Positions 43,160-55,438 of a stretch of DNA of 64,000 nt are shown here, piece after piece (position 1 is the first letter of the stretch; each line of letters opens with the position of its first letter). A program made the translations under genes and the position numbers. Source of the DNA: Hydnum rufescens UP504 (taxonomy: Eukaryota > Basidiomycota > Agaricomycetes > Cantharellales > Hydnaceae); the NCBI GenBank assembly GCA_014904985.1, contig MU128973.1, positions 195,514 through 259,513 of the forward strand. The letters are read 5' to 3'. A model generated the notes under the pieces. It was not told the DNA's origin and made no database searches. It worked only from the letters and a program-made list of their open reading frames with translations.

Positions 43160-43836
43160 TCCCTGAGGATGATGTGTATGTACCCAGGGACTCATGTATG
43201 GGGCAGGAGAAGCACTAGACATGGTTCCAGCTTCATTTTCTGCAGTTTTCAGCTCTTTTTTCACTTGTGACATCTACTATAATGATATGGGCTCATGTGA
43301 CATGTGACACCAGGTCATTTAGCAATATGATATGGCCCAGTGTGACATGTGACATATCACTAAGACCATAACACTACAGTAATTTGGTTAAGGATCCAAG
43401 TAATGTGGGTCAGTGGTTCCTCCCACTACCTTACTACCTATACTGCATAGAGAAAACTGGAAATATTGTTAAAGTTGGAGTTCTCAGGCCCCATTGGGCC
43501 CCCATAGTGCCAAATACCTAGTTAGGGACCAAAACACACCTGGGATTTGGTACCTAAGGACCCAAGTTATGGTTGTCCAAGGTGCATATCTGTATGGCAC
43601 CCTTTCATCTGCAATCCATTGGATCTCCTCACTCATTGCTTTTTCAGTCTTCTCCATCAGAATATAATTGAGTTCTGCCATACAATCCATTTTATCCAAC
43701 ACAGAGTGATGGACAACTGTTGCTTAAAGCACTGACACCATTCAAGGACCACAGTGAATCATCTGGATCCCCTCTGAATCACTAGTTGTGACCTGGCATG
43801 GAGAAGGGGTCATTGCCAGTGTGAGACTGTAGTGAT
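43160..43836. other. No clear gene; short repeat-like stretches
   Basis: Contains near-repeats of TGACATGTGACA (43296-43350) and a 72-codon minus frame (43484-43702) of unknown nature. A GGTACCTAA-type motif near 43552 resembles foldback termini. Confidence 0.4.
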
Positions 43837-44761
43837 TCACATACCTGTCCAGGAGGGTTTTAAACCCATACCCCAGTGTTTGTAAACTGCAACCCCATAC
43901 ATGTAGTCCAGGAGTACAGGTGATGGAGGAGATGCTCCATGACCTTGGTGGACAACATCCTTTTCAGGAAATGTATTCAATTCAGCATCCAGAGGTTCTT
44001 CAAGGTACTGCATTGTCAGCCGTTTTGGGGGCACTGGGCCTACACCAACATAGGGCACATCTTCAGCATCCAGTGCAAAGTTTGGGGTCTGGAGGAACCC
44101 TATGATGGCTGAGGTGAAGAATGAATGGAGAGTTTTGGTCAGAAGGATCCCATTTTGAAGGGAATGGATAGTGAAGTTGGAATCCAGATCATAGAGAGCG
44201 GAACGTGCATGTACTACTTTAGTAAGGAACTGGAAGGTGATCAATATCAAATCATACAATTGGAGAGGACTAGTAGAATTACCATATTATCCCTGGATGC
44301 TGGTATGATGTGTACTGCATCACAAACTGCACTGCGCAAGTTTGAGACAACACAGCGGTCACCATCTCGAGCAATGATTTGCGTATGGAAGTCGGAATGT
44401 GGATAGGTCTGGGCCCTGGATGTGATGTGATCATGGAAAGCACCCGGGTCAATGGGATTGTATTTGCCTAAGGATGACACAAGGCATCAGCAGGAGATTT
44501 GTACATACTAGGAAGATTATTACCATCAGAGAAGTAGTAGTACTTTTTATTGAGTGGGTCAGCTGAACTGGTGTTGTAGTTGACAAGAGGTCCCTCCTGA
44601 TCTACACAGAGGTGACCCCGGGCTCCACACACAGTAAATGCAATGAATCTGAGCCACTTCAAGGGACGTAATGACAGCCGCTGAGCTGTAGAAGATGGGA
44701 TAGAGAGGAATACAATCCATTCCCCATCGAGGGTACGCAGCAAGATGTCTACATTAGACAT
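43837..44761 (-). CDS. HNH-nuclease domain protein A (fungal HNH_2 type)
   Basis: Start at 44761 (MSNVDILLRT). Exon 1 (44761-44509) carries the N-terminal fungal domain (SSTAQRLSLRPLKWLRFIAF, VCGARGHLCVDQEG). A 41-nt intron (44508-44468, GTATGT...TTAG) leads to an exon with KYNPIDPGAFHDHITS and the nuclease signature RDGDRCVVS ... CDAVHIIPASR. A further intron near 44280-44230 leads to an exon with SLQNGILLTKTLHSFFTSAI followed by TPNFALDAEDVPYV, the typical downstream motif (NGxxLxxxLHxxF, TPNFA), and the C-terminal tail with YGVAVYKHWG. Such proteins are expanded in Agaricomycetes with unknown role. Apparently intact. It ends just upstream (in gene sense) of repeats at 43.8 kb. Confidence 0.75.
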
Positions 44762-44872
44762 TATCGCAAGTGAAACTGTCAGGCTCAGGCTCAAGTGAAA
44801 GCGGGGAATGCCGATCAAATGGCCGACTCGCCGCCTCACGTGGAGCCGCAAATGCCGTACTCTACAATTGAC

Positions 44873-46118
44873 ACTCTGCGTGGGTGTCAGACTTCGAGAA
44901 GCCGTCTGCTATTCAACAGCGACCTTCTCTACCTATTGCCGCGGGGTGAGATGTGATCGCGCAGGCACAATCGGGGAACGGCCACCTCCATCTCCATCCT
45001 TCAGACTTCGGTGCGCGACACCGACCCCCGTCCTTTTCCCGACCCGAGAACTGGCGACATAAATCTAGTCAGTCCTACTTGTACTAGGCGACCATATGAA
45101 CGTGCAATGTCATGCTTGTATCGGTGGTACATCAATTGGCGAGGACATCCGCAAAGTCGACTATGGGCAATATGTAGTCTCTGGCACACCGGGACCCGTC
45201 GTTGACATGATCGGGGGATGTCATCTCTGCACGAGGAATATCGAAATCCTGTTGGACGAGGCGGATGAGTTATAGACCACAGGATTCCGCGATCAAATTT
45301 ATAGTATGTATCGTTATCTTCCCCCTGCTACCCAGGTGGGTGGTGCTCTTTATGCACCACTCCCGTATTTCCGTATGATGTGCTGGATTCTCATTAAACG
45401 TGATGAGTTGACGGTTGAAGGGATCAAGCGGTTCTTTGTGGTGAGGATTGGAAGTTCGACGCCTTGTGTAATCTGAATGACACTCACCATTACACAGGCT
45501 CATCTTTTGTAACACAAAGCCTAAGTTTGGCAGCATATCCTCGAATTTCGGCTCTTGCTGAAGATATCTCACGTCATTGATGCGCGGGGCCAATTTGACA
45601 GTATTAGTGTCATCAGTGCTGAAGTCACAATGTTTCAACTCTGGTTTACTGGCACTAAGCCCTAAGCTAACTCCCGAATTTTCGCGGCATGGAGAGATGG
45701 CGCGAAAAGAACACGACGCTATTATGGCCGAATTCCGAGGTGGATCCAGTCGAGTGCTCATTGCGACGGAAGTGTCGGCGCGCGGTATCGAGGTGGAGCA
45801 ACTCTCGCTCGTAATCTACTATGATATCTTCCCGCGATAGTGATCAGCCCACTCAGAATTCGTGAAAATTATACCCATTGGATCGGCCGTTTCGGACGCA
45901 CGAGCGTCGCAATCACTGTCAGCCACGAACTTTTTCCTATCGTCATCCAATTTCCAACTGGGTCGTTACCATCGAAGATGTACGAATATTGCGCGATATC
46001 GGAATGTTCTACAGTGCACAGATTGTGTGTTTTCCGTTTGCCCGCATTCTTTCCTCCGTGCAAATAATTGATTGTTATTTAGGACGAAATGCCTGTACGC
46101 ACCGCGGAGGTCATCTAA
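44873..46118 (+). pseudogene. FAL1: Dead copy of FAL1 / eIF4A-III DEAD-box RNA helicase
   Basis: Fragments in helicase order: FEKPSAIQQR (Q motif), DVIAQAQSG (motif I, broken after the G), PTRELAT (Ia), [16 protein letters not shown] and [13 protein letters not shown] (GG and Ib), LLDEADEL (II), [11 protein letters not shown] (III region, SAT lost), [19 protein letters not shown] and [22 protein letters not shown] (V), then ENYTHWIGRFGR (VI) and a C-terminus RILRDIGMFYSAQI...DEMPVRTAEVI with stop at 46116-46118. In-frame stops follow RELAT (TAA, TAG) and DEADEL (TAG), and frames shift several times. An intron-like stretch interrupts between MRGANLTVL and HGEMARK, so it was not made by reverse transcription. 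eIF4A-III is the exon-junction/rRNA-processing helicase; a functional copy must lie elsewhere. Confidence 0.88.
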
Positions 46119-46444
46119 GCGGAGATGACTCCTTTCCTCATCATGATATTGGTTGCTTGTTGTCTATACTGTACAATTCTACTATTTTTTTGCGAGAGAA
46201 GAGGAAAGAAAAAGGAAAATAGACAGGAGAAGCGGAAGGGGAAGGAGGGAGGCTTTGAAGATGAGGCCAGGCGTTCACACACCACTAACAGACAGACATC
46301 AGAAACCAAGTTGGCGGACGAGACGAATGGCGTGATGACACAGTAATCCTGGAGGTCCTCCATTGCTTTCAGTCTTCCCCATGAGAAAGTAAATGAGCCC
46401 CAATAAAACACGATGGATATGTGGCTTGAAGTCCCGATACCGTC

Positions 46445-47571
46445 CTAGCCCCAACGCCAATATGTAGGGGTTGAATGCCAATCTAGATCGTTTGAATCAT
46501 CCGTCTCTGAACTAGCGGCTGAGAGTTCCTCCGGAGATGGGATCTTCGCGAGCGCGACAGCATGGTTTTCGGCATAGTAGTGGCTGAGGAGTATTCCAAA
46601 TTCTCCCCCGACACCCCAATGCTTGTACGCAGCAACACCGTACATATAATCCAGAAGAAGCGGTGACGGAGGTTGGTTTCCATTGCCTCCTGTGGACGAC
46701 GTCTTTTTCGGGGAATGCGATCAATTCTTCATCGAGAGAATCCCGAGGTATTGCATGGTGAGCCGGGTTTGGGGCACTGGACCTACCCAATATAGGACAC
46801 ATCCTCGACGTCTAGCGCGAAGTTCGGGGTCTACAGATGGGTCTCCCTCTACAAACCTACCTTGCATAATAGTTGCATTGACGTACCCGTAGGAATTCAA
46901 TTATTGCCTGGCCAAAGTACGAATGCAGAGTTTTTGTTAGCAATATGACATTTTCGAGCGAATGAATGTGGATGGCTGGGTGTGGACCATGGAGTCTGGA
47001 ACGTCCATGGTGTACTTCCACAAGGTACTAGAGGGCAGTAAATACTAAATTACATGAATAGAAAGCAGTAGACAGCACCAGATTATCTTTTGACTTAGGA
47101 ACTTGACTTAGGAATGATATGTGAAGTATTGCAGCCTGAAGCACACATAGCTGAAACAACACAATGGCCACCATCTCGAGCTATGAGTTGATCATGGAAG
47201 TTCGATGGGCGAGGTGTGCGGATAGCGGAAGTGACGTGATCATTCCACGCGTCAGGGTCGATTGGGTAGTATTTGCCTATGTATGGCGTAAAACTTTCAC
47301 ACAAGATCTGGGTATAATAGAAGAACCATATACCAGTGGCGGCATAGTAGTACTCTGTATTAAGTACGCCAGTCGAGGTCGTGTCATAATCAACAAGATG
47401 TCCCTCTTGATCCATACAGAGCTCACCCTGGGCTCCGCACACGGTGAACGCAACGAATCTCAGCCACTTCAAGGGGCGTAATGACAGACGCTGAGCGGTA
47501 GAGGACGGGATAGAAAGCATTACAACCCATCACACATTGTGGAGGCGCAACAGGATATCTATGTTGGGCAT
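46445..47571 (-). pseudogene. HNH-nuclease domain protein B, degenerate paralogue of A
   Basis: Start MPNIDILLRL at 47571 parallels gene A but meets TGA after 14 codons (before WVVMLSIPSSTAQRLSLRPL). The nuclease region reads RDGGHCVVS ... CNTSHIIPKSSS. Downstream parts (TPNFALDVEDV about 46820, FPEKDVV about 46710, TSIGVSGENLEY about 46590) are in different frames with stops between. Nucleotide similarity to 43837-44761 is obvious (CTCAGCCACTTCAAGGG in both). I infer tandem duplication followed by decay; recovery by unrecognised introns is possible for some breaks but not the early TGA. Confidence 0.7.
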
Positions 47572-47809
47572 GTAAGTGGGGGAGGGCAGATAGTTCTGCC
47601 CAATTCTTCGAATGCCAAACGTTTCGAAGTTTAAATGAGGTAACATTAGTCTGATGGAATTTCCCGGCACGCGCGCTTTTTCGGTACGTGCTCAGTGCAT
47701 TCATTCTAGTGGTATCATGTTGTTCCTATACATCCCCCGGGGAGAATGTGGAGATTATCACACTTTCATCCTTGTGTTAGACAACGTGGTGTCCGGGTCC
47801 CTCAGGAGC

Positions 47810-50109
47810 CTTTTTCCTGAACCCGCATGATGAGAGCATAACCGGTGGTTCGTATTGGATGTCGTCTGCCTTTGTCATGTTGTTCAATGATCTATTTCCT
47901 ATCGTGGTTACTCTCATCAGTGATACCCAGCTCTGGTTTAGTGCAGGTCAAGGTCAGTGCCCTGTTTGGGAGGTGACCTGAACCCAAGATCCGATGACGA
48001 AGCAGTTTTGAGGGACAGGTTTGAATCATGATGTGACTTTTTGCGTGTATACAAGTAGAGAAATTCTCCCTCTAATCACAGGGGCCCCTCGCGACGACTC
48101 TTTACACTTCGTTCCATCTGCTGTAATTATAATAAATCTCAACTTGCGTTCTGTTCTGTCAGAACGATCGCATCACAGGAAATAATGAGCACAACTAGAA
48201 CTGGTACTTCAATGGCTGTGAAACGAGGCCGACGGTGTCGGCCGCCAACTTGCGTTGGACCCTCGGAACAAACCTCACAGAAACAATTAAGCCCCTATCT
48301 TAACAAAATCAAAGTGACTCCCTATCGATTTGAGGAGCATCCCATTGCAATACGAGCCAGGACCAGTGTAATCGAATCAACACCGCACTTCCAGCAACTT
48401 GTAAGCTCAAGAATACGTGTACGGGTTCTTGAGAGTCTGGAACCTGAAAAGACGAACTCACCCGACCTTCGACTCGAGCCGGCGTGGCGCAGAGCAAGGT
48501 GATGGAACGGGGAAGAATGGTTGGCAGACAATTCAATGTGTCGCAGAGAGCGTCTCCATGACACTTTCGAGGTTTGACGTATCCCGGTAGCCCAATTGGG
48601 CAAGACCCCAGGGCGTGAAATGCTCTTTCTCAATTTTCGGTGAGAAACCTCCCTTCCATAGAGTCACGCCCCGAGAGCCAGAAAACCGATAACCAGAGAC
48701 ACAAAACCAAGTCCATTGTGCCTTCGTGCAGAATAAGAGCCCACAGACCAACTGATAGAACTGGAGGGTGTGATAGACGAAAGCTTGAAGATCAAATAAA
48801 CTCAGATCATCCACTTTACCAGAGAACAGATATTAGTCTCCAAGCGAGGCTAAAATGTATGCGACACCAGTGACTCGTAGAAAACGGACTGGGCCAAAGG
48901 ATCATTGGAAAATATTGCGCATAGCTTGTCGAAAAAATAACAAAGAGCCCGACGCGGAGCTGAAAAGGATGATTGAGGGACAATCGGGGCTTGGGACGGC
49001 AGCAGGCCCTCATCTCCATGGAAGAAAAGACTTGGAGACATGATCATCAGCACAATCTGAGGCAGGATCCGCACCAACGAGCCCACAACGAGGGGTAAAC
49101 GGACAAGTCTGATCAGGCGGATAAAAGCGCGGGTCGGGGCGTTCTCCTTCGTTCAGAGGGGGGGCGCGAATATGAGAAGAATGGAGGAGGTAAGGAGAAC
49201 ATCAGCAAGGACAACCATCTCGTCGAATTGTTGTCAAGGCTCGGAGATGAAGACATATCGGTTGGGATTCAAGTAAACCGGCTATGGAGGCAGATCGATT
49301 TCATCTTGAAAGTCATGGTGGAGCAACAGCCTGTCCAGAAGGTGAAAGTCTGCCCAGAGCATAAAAATCACTGTCGTGAGGCCGAAGGTGACAGCACACT
49401 TTTAGTGAAGTGCATCGATTGGAGAGATGAGGCAGAAGAACTCCCTTAGGAGCCGTAGGCGAATCCAACTATACAAGTGCGCATGAACGTCGGAAAGCGG
49501 GCGAGACTTGCATCTTCTCCGGGCACAATTGTAAAGATCGAGCGTGCTAGTATCCCACAGGGCTGCCGCCTCCCGAGGATCTGCCACGGCTGCTTCAAAA
49601 CTTCTGATAGGTCACAGGGCGGTCACATACCGCCCGCTGTCATATGTCGCAGAGTACGGTGCTACAGGGCTTATTCGTATCGATAGGGGTATTTTGCATC
49701 ATGAGGGTGTCCAGGGTATAGTGTCATTGGAAAACACGAAATAGCACCCTCTTCACGGAATTTCGCAAATACTACTAGCTGATGACAGTCTGGAAACGGA
49801 TCTGACCGGGTCCCGCTGTAATAGAACAGGACGGGAGGCTAGTGGATTTATGCACTAAGATCTTACTTCAACAGTCCTGGGGGAATGTCTGAGAGATTCC
49901 ACTGAAGGTGGAAGCTCGTGCGTGAGAACTGGAGACCAGCGGACTGTGCCAGGCAGACGGGCGGGTGGTGGCAGAAAGCAAAAAGGAACAACTGCGAGAC
50001 TCAAGATTTCTTCAAGCCGACTGAAACATCCGGCAATCTCCGCTCCTTTACGTGCGTGGTACTCGTGCGTCGCACCACAACTCATGGTCCATCGAATATC
50101 GCAGTTGAT
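47810..50109. repeat. Segmental duplication, B part, copy 1
   Basis: Similar to 57600-59565 and 62330-64000: all three share GAGCCCTGT-type sequence near the start, CTGGTACTTC...ATGGCTGTG (48203, 57982; diverged at 62767), AGTGATAGAACTGGAGGG-like sequence, and the distal GTAGGCGAATCCAACTA (49457, 59214; 63961 with one change). On the minus strand a hydrophobic frame recurs (HTLQFYQLVCGLLFC at about 48735; HSLQFYHLMHGLPFC in copy 2), so B may contain a decaying membrane-protein gene. I cannot name it. Confidence 0.75.
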
Positions 50110-50111
50110 TA

Positions 50112-50628
50112 CAGCTGTTTGCACTTTAGTTGGCGCGGCGCAATTTGCCGATCCCTGGGATATCAAAACCGCTGAAAAAGTAATTTTGTGTTTTCTTCTC
50201 AACAACACTAGATACAAAGAAGCAGTTTGCTGTGCTGAGTTCGTAATAAAAATCCCCAGGACCTGTTTTTTTTATTTTTGATTTAGCTTCAAAATGGAGA
50301 TTCTGGATTTTAGTACAGTAATTCGTGATTTCTGAGAGAATGGCTGGGCCAAATCATTCAAAAAGTTACATGCTTGGAGAGAAAAAAAATACCCCGGACC
50401 TGTTTTTTTTGCTAAGCGAAATGGGCAGTTTTTGGTGTTCACCAATTCAAGGCTCGTGCGCCTATATGGATATTTCAGTGTGGCTCCCACAGAAACTTCC
50501 AAACATCTCCGTTGTGCTTTTGATCTGTTTCTATGACCACTTTGAGACCCCCGGAGTACATTCCGTGTGTCCACGGAACACCATTTGCCTGTCCTTTGGG
50601 CCCTTGCCAGTACTACCGGAAGCAAATA
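50112..50628 (+). repeat. Left terminal inverted repeat of the Tc1/mariner element
   Basis: About 515 bp, near-identical inverted to 54258-54771. It ends internally at CAGTACTACCGGAAGCAAA. It contains two GGACCTGTTTTTTT-type motifs 120 bp apart. Confidence 0.9.
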
Positions 50629-50655
50629 GGTTCTCTTTCATCGGTTCTAAGTTCT

Positions 50656-51884
50656 ATGGTGCCGTCACCTTATTCCACTGACACCAAGGCTCTCCTGGTC
50701 CGTTTTGCCAGTATCTTACCTCTGCAGCAAGTAGTTGCAATCTCTGGTGTTGGCTTGCGAACTATTCAGCGATGGATGGCACAATTTCAAGAAACTGGGT
50801 CCATAGACACTCCAGTCGGGAGAAATGTACAGTGTGGTCCCCCCCGCAAGTTGAATGAGGCAGATATGCTGGTGTGCTCTTGGTGAATTGGTTTGAGCAT
50901 AGGACAAGCACTAATCCTGCCGGTGCTAGTTTTTAGATGGGACTCTCAGTCAACGGCCAGACTACTATCTGGATGAGCTTCAGAAGAAGCTACTACGATA
51001 TAGATCTAAGCAAGTCTCTCTTTCTACAATTTGGCGTGCTTTACGGAATCATGGGTATAAATTAAAGAAGGTAAGGATGTGTTATTACTGAGAACGGTAC
51101 TGTACTGGAAGTTTGTTGCCATAGCTTCACCGCCTTGCTGTTGAACAGAATGAGAAACTACGAGATAAATATCGCCGGCGAATATATGACTCATATTTGG
51201 CAGAACAGCTTGTTTTTATAGACGAGTGTTCGCTGGACAGGAAGACTACGTATCGACTATGTGGCTATGCAAAGGGTAACAAGCGTGCTTGCCGACGAGC
51301 ACATTTCCTCCGAGGCAAACGGTTTGTCCTTTTTTCATCTCAGATTGACAGTATTCCCTCTAAAATTTGTCCAAAATTCAGATATTCTATACTTCCTGCC
51401 CTTTCTCTGGATGGCCTGGTTCATATCGACATTTGTGAGGGGGCATACCGTAGGAAGTCATTCAAACAATTCCTATGTGATTTGCTCAATGAGATGAACC
51501 CATTTCTGGGCCCAAACTCAGTGATAATTCTTGACAATGTCGCAATACATAAACACCATAGTATCATAAACATGGTAAAAGCAAAGTACGGATTATCTAT
51601 CTGCATTAGTTTGTGCTTTGCAAGGTTAAGGAATGGATTTTCACAGAGGATGTCATATAATCTTCCTTCCACCATACTCGCCAGACCTAAATCCAATTGA
51701 AGAAGCATTTGCCAAGCTAAAAGCTTACCTATGACGGCATGGTGCAAGGATGCGTGTGGCAATGGGAAAGAAGGATGGCGAGCAGCATGTGCATGCCCTT
51801 ATCATGGAAGGGCTGCACAGCATCAGTACAGGCGATGCTGCTGGGTGGTTCCGTGACTCAGGCTATGATGTAATAGATGAGTAG
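50656..51884 (+). CDS. Tc1/mariner DD34E transposase, one premature stop
   Basis: Exons 50656-50871, 50930-51070, 51125-51585 and 51647-51884. The HTH part ([20 protein letters not shown]) leads to the catalytic core: [11 protein letters not shown] (first Asp), [14 protein letters not shown] (second Asp), and after the 61-nt intron [20 protein letters not shown] (Glu, 34 residues after the second Asp). Downstream AKLKAYL is followed by TGA at 51732-51734, then the frame continues to ...[12 protein letters not shown] and a natural stop at 51882-51884. The single TGA replaces what is probably CGA (Arg), a CpG-type change. The protein cuts and pastes the element at TA sites. Intact apart from that stop, which removes only the C-terminal about 50 residues. 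Confidence 0.85.
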
Positions 51885-51997
51885 ACGAGGAAATGCTTGA
51901 TTAGCTAAACTCCTAATCAAAGATACCTTGGGGGATGAAGTAGTAGTCATGGTAAATAGATAAAGAGTACGGTACATAAGAACATTGTAACCAAGGC

Positions 51998-54240
51998 TTA
52001 TGAAGTATGTTCATTCCCAGACTCCCATTTCTTATGAATCTCACGCACATCATGCTTTCCCCACTTAAAAATTAGATCCGCCTCACCTTCACCCATTCCG
52101 ATCCCAAGTTTAATCAAATAAGAATCCTTATCATCACCACATTTCCCTATGAGGTGATCGAGCCGTGTGAACCCCTTTGCAAGCAATAGGTCGCCAAATC
52201 TAGTAAGATTTAATTTGTCGGGGCACTGGCAAGTGTCATTTTCAAGGTTTGAGAGCCATTCTGGGATACATGGGAAGATACTTGAGGGTGGAGGCTCCGG
52301 ACCATCACTGCTGGCAAACTGAACATGCTGGTTGCGGCCCTTTTTTGGAACAGCATAACTCTTGTCAATAATCATCTCCATGAATGGATCCTGGACCGGG
52401 GGGTACCACGGAGATGTAGGAGGATTTGGCATAACTGGGGGAAGTGGAGGCATGTGCACGTTAAATGTCATTGGAGGAGGGACTGGAGTTTGAAGGGGAT
52501 GGGCAGAGGATCCAAGGATGATTTTTTTCACAATGAACCTCCACTTTGTCGCCCAAGAGGTGGCGGCATGTTTCTCTGCTGTTCAGCAACCTCGGAAATA
52601 GACACAGGGGGCTCGTCAAAAGTCGCAAGACCCATTTTCTATGAGACAGTCAATATTTTGACATCTGGCCATATAGAAATCCTAGTCACATACCAAGCAT
52701 TGTGCCCATTTCTTCATGTCATCATGTGAATAAAGCGCATGCTGACCAACTTGATCATTGCCAGCAAGAACACGGCATGGAAGTCCAGGATGCTGTTGAC
52801 ATTGCTTCCCAAGATGCATGCGAAGCTGTTCCACAATGACAGGAATTGTAACACCCTTGAATCTTTCCAAACCTTTCCCTTTCAACTTCTTTGCAAGTGA
52901 GGGAGCCATGGATGAATCGGATGAGTCCAAGTCAGAGTCCTCGCTAGTGCTGTTGTCACTCCCTGAATCGTTCTTCTTCTTCCCCTTCCCCTTCCCCTTC
53001 CCCTTCCCCTTCTCCTTTGACCGGCTTTTCAATGACAATTGCTCGTCCTGTACAGAAATATTACTCAGCTCTCCCTTTCAGCTTGGATATGAGCGAGGCT
53101 GGCCCATATACCTTGTTCAGTACTTCCAATAAAATCTCTCTAGCATTAGTTCTGCTATTTCGCTTTCGTTGTTTGAAGTTCTCACACATAAGACTGATCA
53201 TCCGCTCATAGTCTTCTTCATCGTCAAGGGCGTCATATGTCTCTGCCTTTGTAGCGCTCGTGAATTTCCAGCCTAATTCAAGCCTCCACCTTCCTGTTTC
53301 TTTCAACCCGCTGAGCTCGACAGAATTCTTCCGAAAATCATCGAAGGTGAGACTGGACTTCCATTTACAAGTGATGTTCTTTTTCGCCATGACCATTTTG
53401 TACATGATATCGAATACTGGATCATCCTCAGGCTCTGGTTCAGACTCGGCAGTGGTTGGCTTCGGTTTATCTCCCTGGTCTATGAATTGATATTGATCTC
53501 AGCGGTGTTCATGTATCTAATTCTGGAACCCTGACTTATCACTTTTGAATGTCCAATTTTTCGGGCATTCTGCATTATAGGCCGCACACTTTTGGGTCTC
53601 TTTATCCTCGGCGCTTATTTGAATAGAGTATGAGTTCATTTAATATTCTATATGAATTCAATGGTATTTATAGGCATTCTCACCATCATCTTTATCCTCT
53701 GGGGCTATGATGTTGCCATATGAGCCTATATCACTGCCATCATCTGCATATCATCATAATCAGATTGGTTCTCACAATTCCATGGCAGATGACTAACCAG
53801 CAGGTCTTTTTCCACCACTACCGCTTGTTGGCGTTAGGTCTAATTCATTGTTTAGCTCAAAATATTCGTTTCCCGCGGGGCTGGGTGAATTGTGCATATC
53901 ATCAAATTGTACTGTAGGATCCATGGAGGGGCCTTTGGCCCTAACTTTCGATAGTCCAAGGGGTGGGAGAAGGAGTCAATGTGAGAATCCTCTGTGGCAT
54001 GGGAACCAGTAGACTGGGGGTGTCCATGGCTTCCTGATTTTCTGGTAGGTTCCCTCCGGGGATCACCGTTGAATTGTCCACTGTGCTATAGCGGGGCTTT
54101 GGTCGGGGTCTGGGAGCAGAGACATTTCCATCAGGAAGCTCAGAGGAAGAAGCAGGAGACATATCACAGGGAGTGAAGATGGCCTGAAAGTGGGACTGTT
54201 TCTCCTTTTTAGTTAGTTTGTTGAGCGCTTTCTGGGACAT
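51998..54240 (-). CDS. Passenger gene of the Tc1/mariner element, unknown function
   Basis: Start near 54240 (MSQKALNKLTKKEKQ), then a proline-rich exon to about 53941. Further exons: about 53420-53061 with VMAKKNITCKWKSSLTFDDF and MISLMCENFKQRKRN, about 53040-52682 with a lysine/glycine run (KGKGKGKGKGKKK), an acidic-serine run and GVTIPVIVEQLRMHLGKQCQ followed by HPGLPCRVLAG. The last exon, 52531-51998, has a proline-rich start and a possible SAM-like helical end (LTRFGDLLLAKGFTRLDHLI). The order resembles a basidiomycete family of transposon-associated proteins that I cannot name. It faces the transposase tail to tail with a 113-bp gap. Confidence 0.6.
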
Positions 54241-54257
54241 GAATTACGGATGGGACT

Positions 54258-54771
54258 TTGCTTCCGGTAGTACTGGCAAGGGCCCAAAGGACAGGCAAAT
54301 GGTGTTCTGTGGACACACGGAATGTACTCTGGGGGGCTCAAAGTGGTCGTAGAAACAGATCAAAAGCACAACGGAGATGTTTGGCAGTTTCTGTAGGAGC
54401 CACACTGAAATATCCATATAGGTGCACGAGCCTTGAATTGGTGAACACCAAAAGCTGCCCATTTCGCTTAGCAAAAAAAACGGGTCCGGGGTATTTTTTT
54501 TCTCTCCAAGCATGTAACTTTTTTGAATGATTTGGCCCAGCCATTCTCTCAGAAATCACGAATTACTGTACTAAAATCCAGAATCTCCATTTTGAAGCTA
54601 AATCAAAAATAAAAAAACGGGTCCTGGGGATTTTTATTACGAACTCAGCACAGCAAACTGCTTCTTTGTATCTAGTGTTGTTGAGAAGAAAACACAAAAT
54701 TACTTTTTCAGCGGTTTTGATATCCCAGGGATCGGCAAATTGCGCCGCGCCAACTAAAGTGCAAACAGCTG
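54258..54771 (-). repeat. Right terminal inverted repeat of the Tc1/mariner element
   Basis: Inverse of 50112-50628, with scattered single-base differences (for example CACGAGCC context and poly-A lengths), so the insertion is not brand new. Confidence 0.9.
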
Positions 54772-55438
54772 TAACTGAGAACATGGCCGGAAAGGCATGA
54801 TGCCAGTTGTAGATTATTTTAGATATTCTGATATCCGCTGCAACTTTGTCATGCGCCCAGTTCTCGTATTTATAGTCCATTCTGTTATAGATGTATAGCT
54901 CATTGGTGCGACTGAGAGGAGCGGAGGCCCCGTGAATGGAACGATCTAGCCACCGAAAGTGTCTAAGGGAACTTGGTAACTACAGTACAGAAGAATTACA
55001 CCGCCGTATTGGGAAAGGAACCAGGATCCCAGGATCTATCCGTCTGCTCAAAGAAATCGATTCGAGGACTCCTTTTGTCCACCGCAGTCATTGTGGAGGC
55101 ACTGTATTTAGAGGTAAACGAGAACCGGCGTTTTCCTGCGGATTACGCGGAATGCCAACCGTGAGACCACAGTCGTGGAGCAAATCCTCTTCTTCCGTGT
55201 AAACACGACAGTCGGGGGGACCTCTCTTTATATTTGGTCATTAATCATTAATTCTGTCCTCCCTGATCTATGGTGAATTATGTCGGGATAACCTCAAGCC
55301 GTCCAAGCTCAAGCAAACCAGTTGCAGAAGAATCATCGCATCTCCGATACTGTTCACTCCACACTTCATTTAGCTCTCAATTGAGGTGATATGTAACACA
55401 TCTGAGCTTTCCATTTCCTTCCCCGATTTTCCTTCGTC

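Larger units (their letters stand above)
50112..54771. mobile_element. Tc1/mariner-type DD34E transposon (4.66 kb) with long TIRs and a second gene
   Basis: TIRs of about 515 bp (50112-50628 and 54258-54771) start CAGCTGTTTGCACTTTAG and are flanked by TA on both sides (50110-50111, 54772-54773). The tandem-duplicate copy at about 59565 has the same flanks joined with no element (GTTGATTGTG...AAGGCATGATGCC), an empty site. Inside are a DD34E transposase on the plus strand (50656-51884) and an unrelated minus-strand gene (51998-54240). Tc1/mariner elements are usually 1.3-2.5 kb with one gene and short TIRs, so both the size and the extra gene are unusual. Confidence 0.9.

Noticed and set aside
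37383..43702. Two insertions at the same codon (TATGCACCTTGG at about 37396 and 43575)
   Set aside because: Only 12 bp are shared and the flanking frames do not align convincingly; it may be coincidence.
48185..49449. Several 70-105 codon frames in the B segments as real genes
   Set aside because: Frames are not conserved among the three B copies apart from one hydrophobic stretch, and no splice model joins them.
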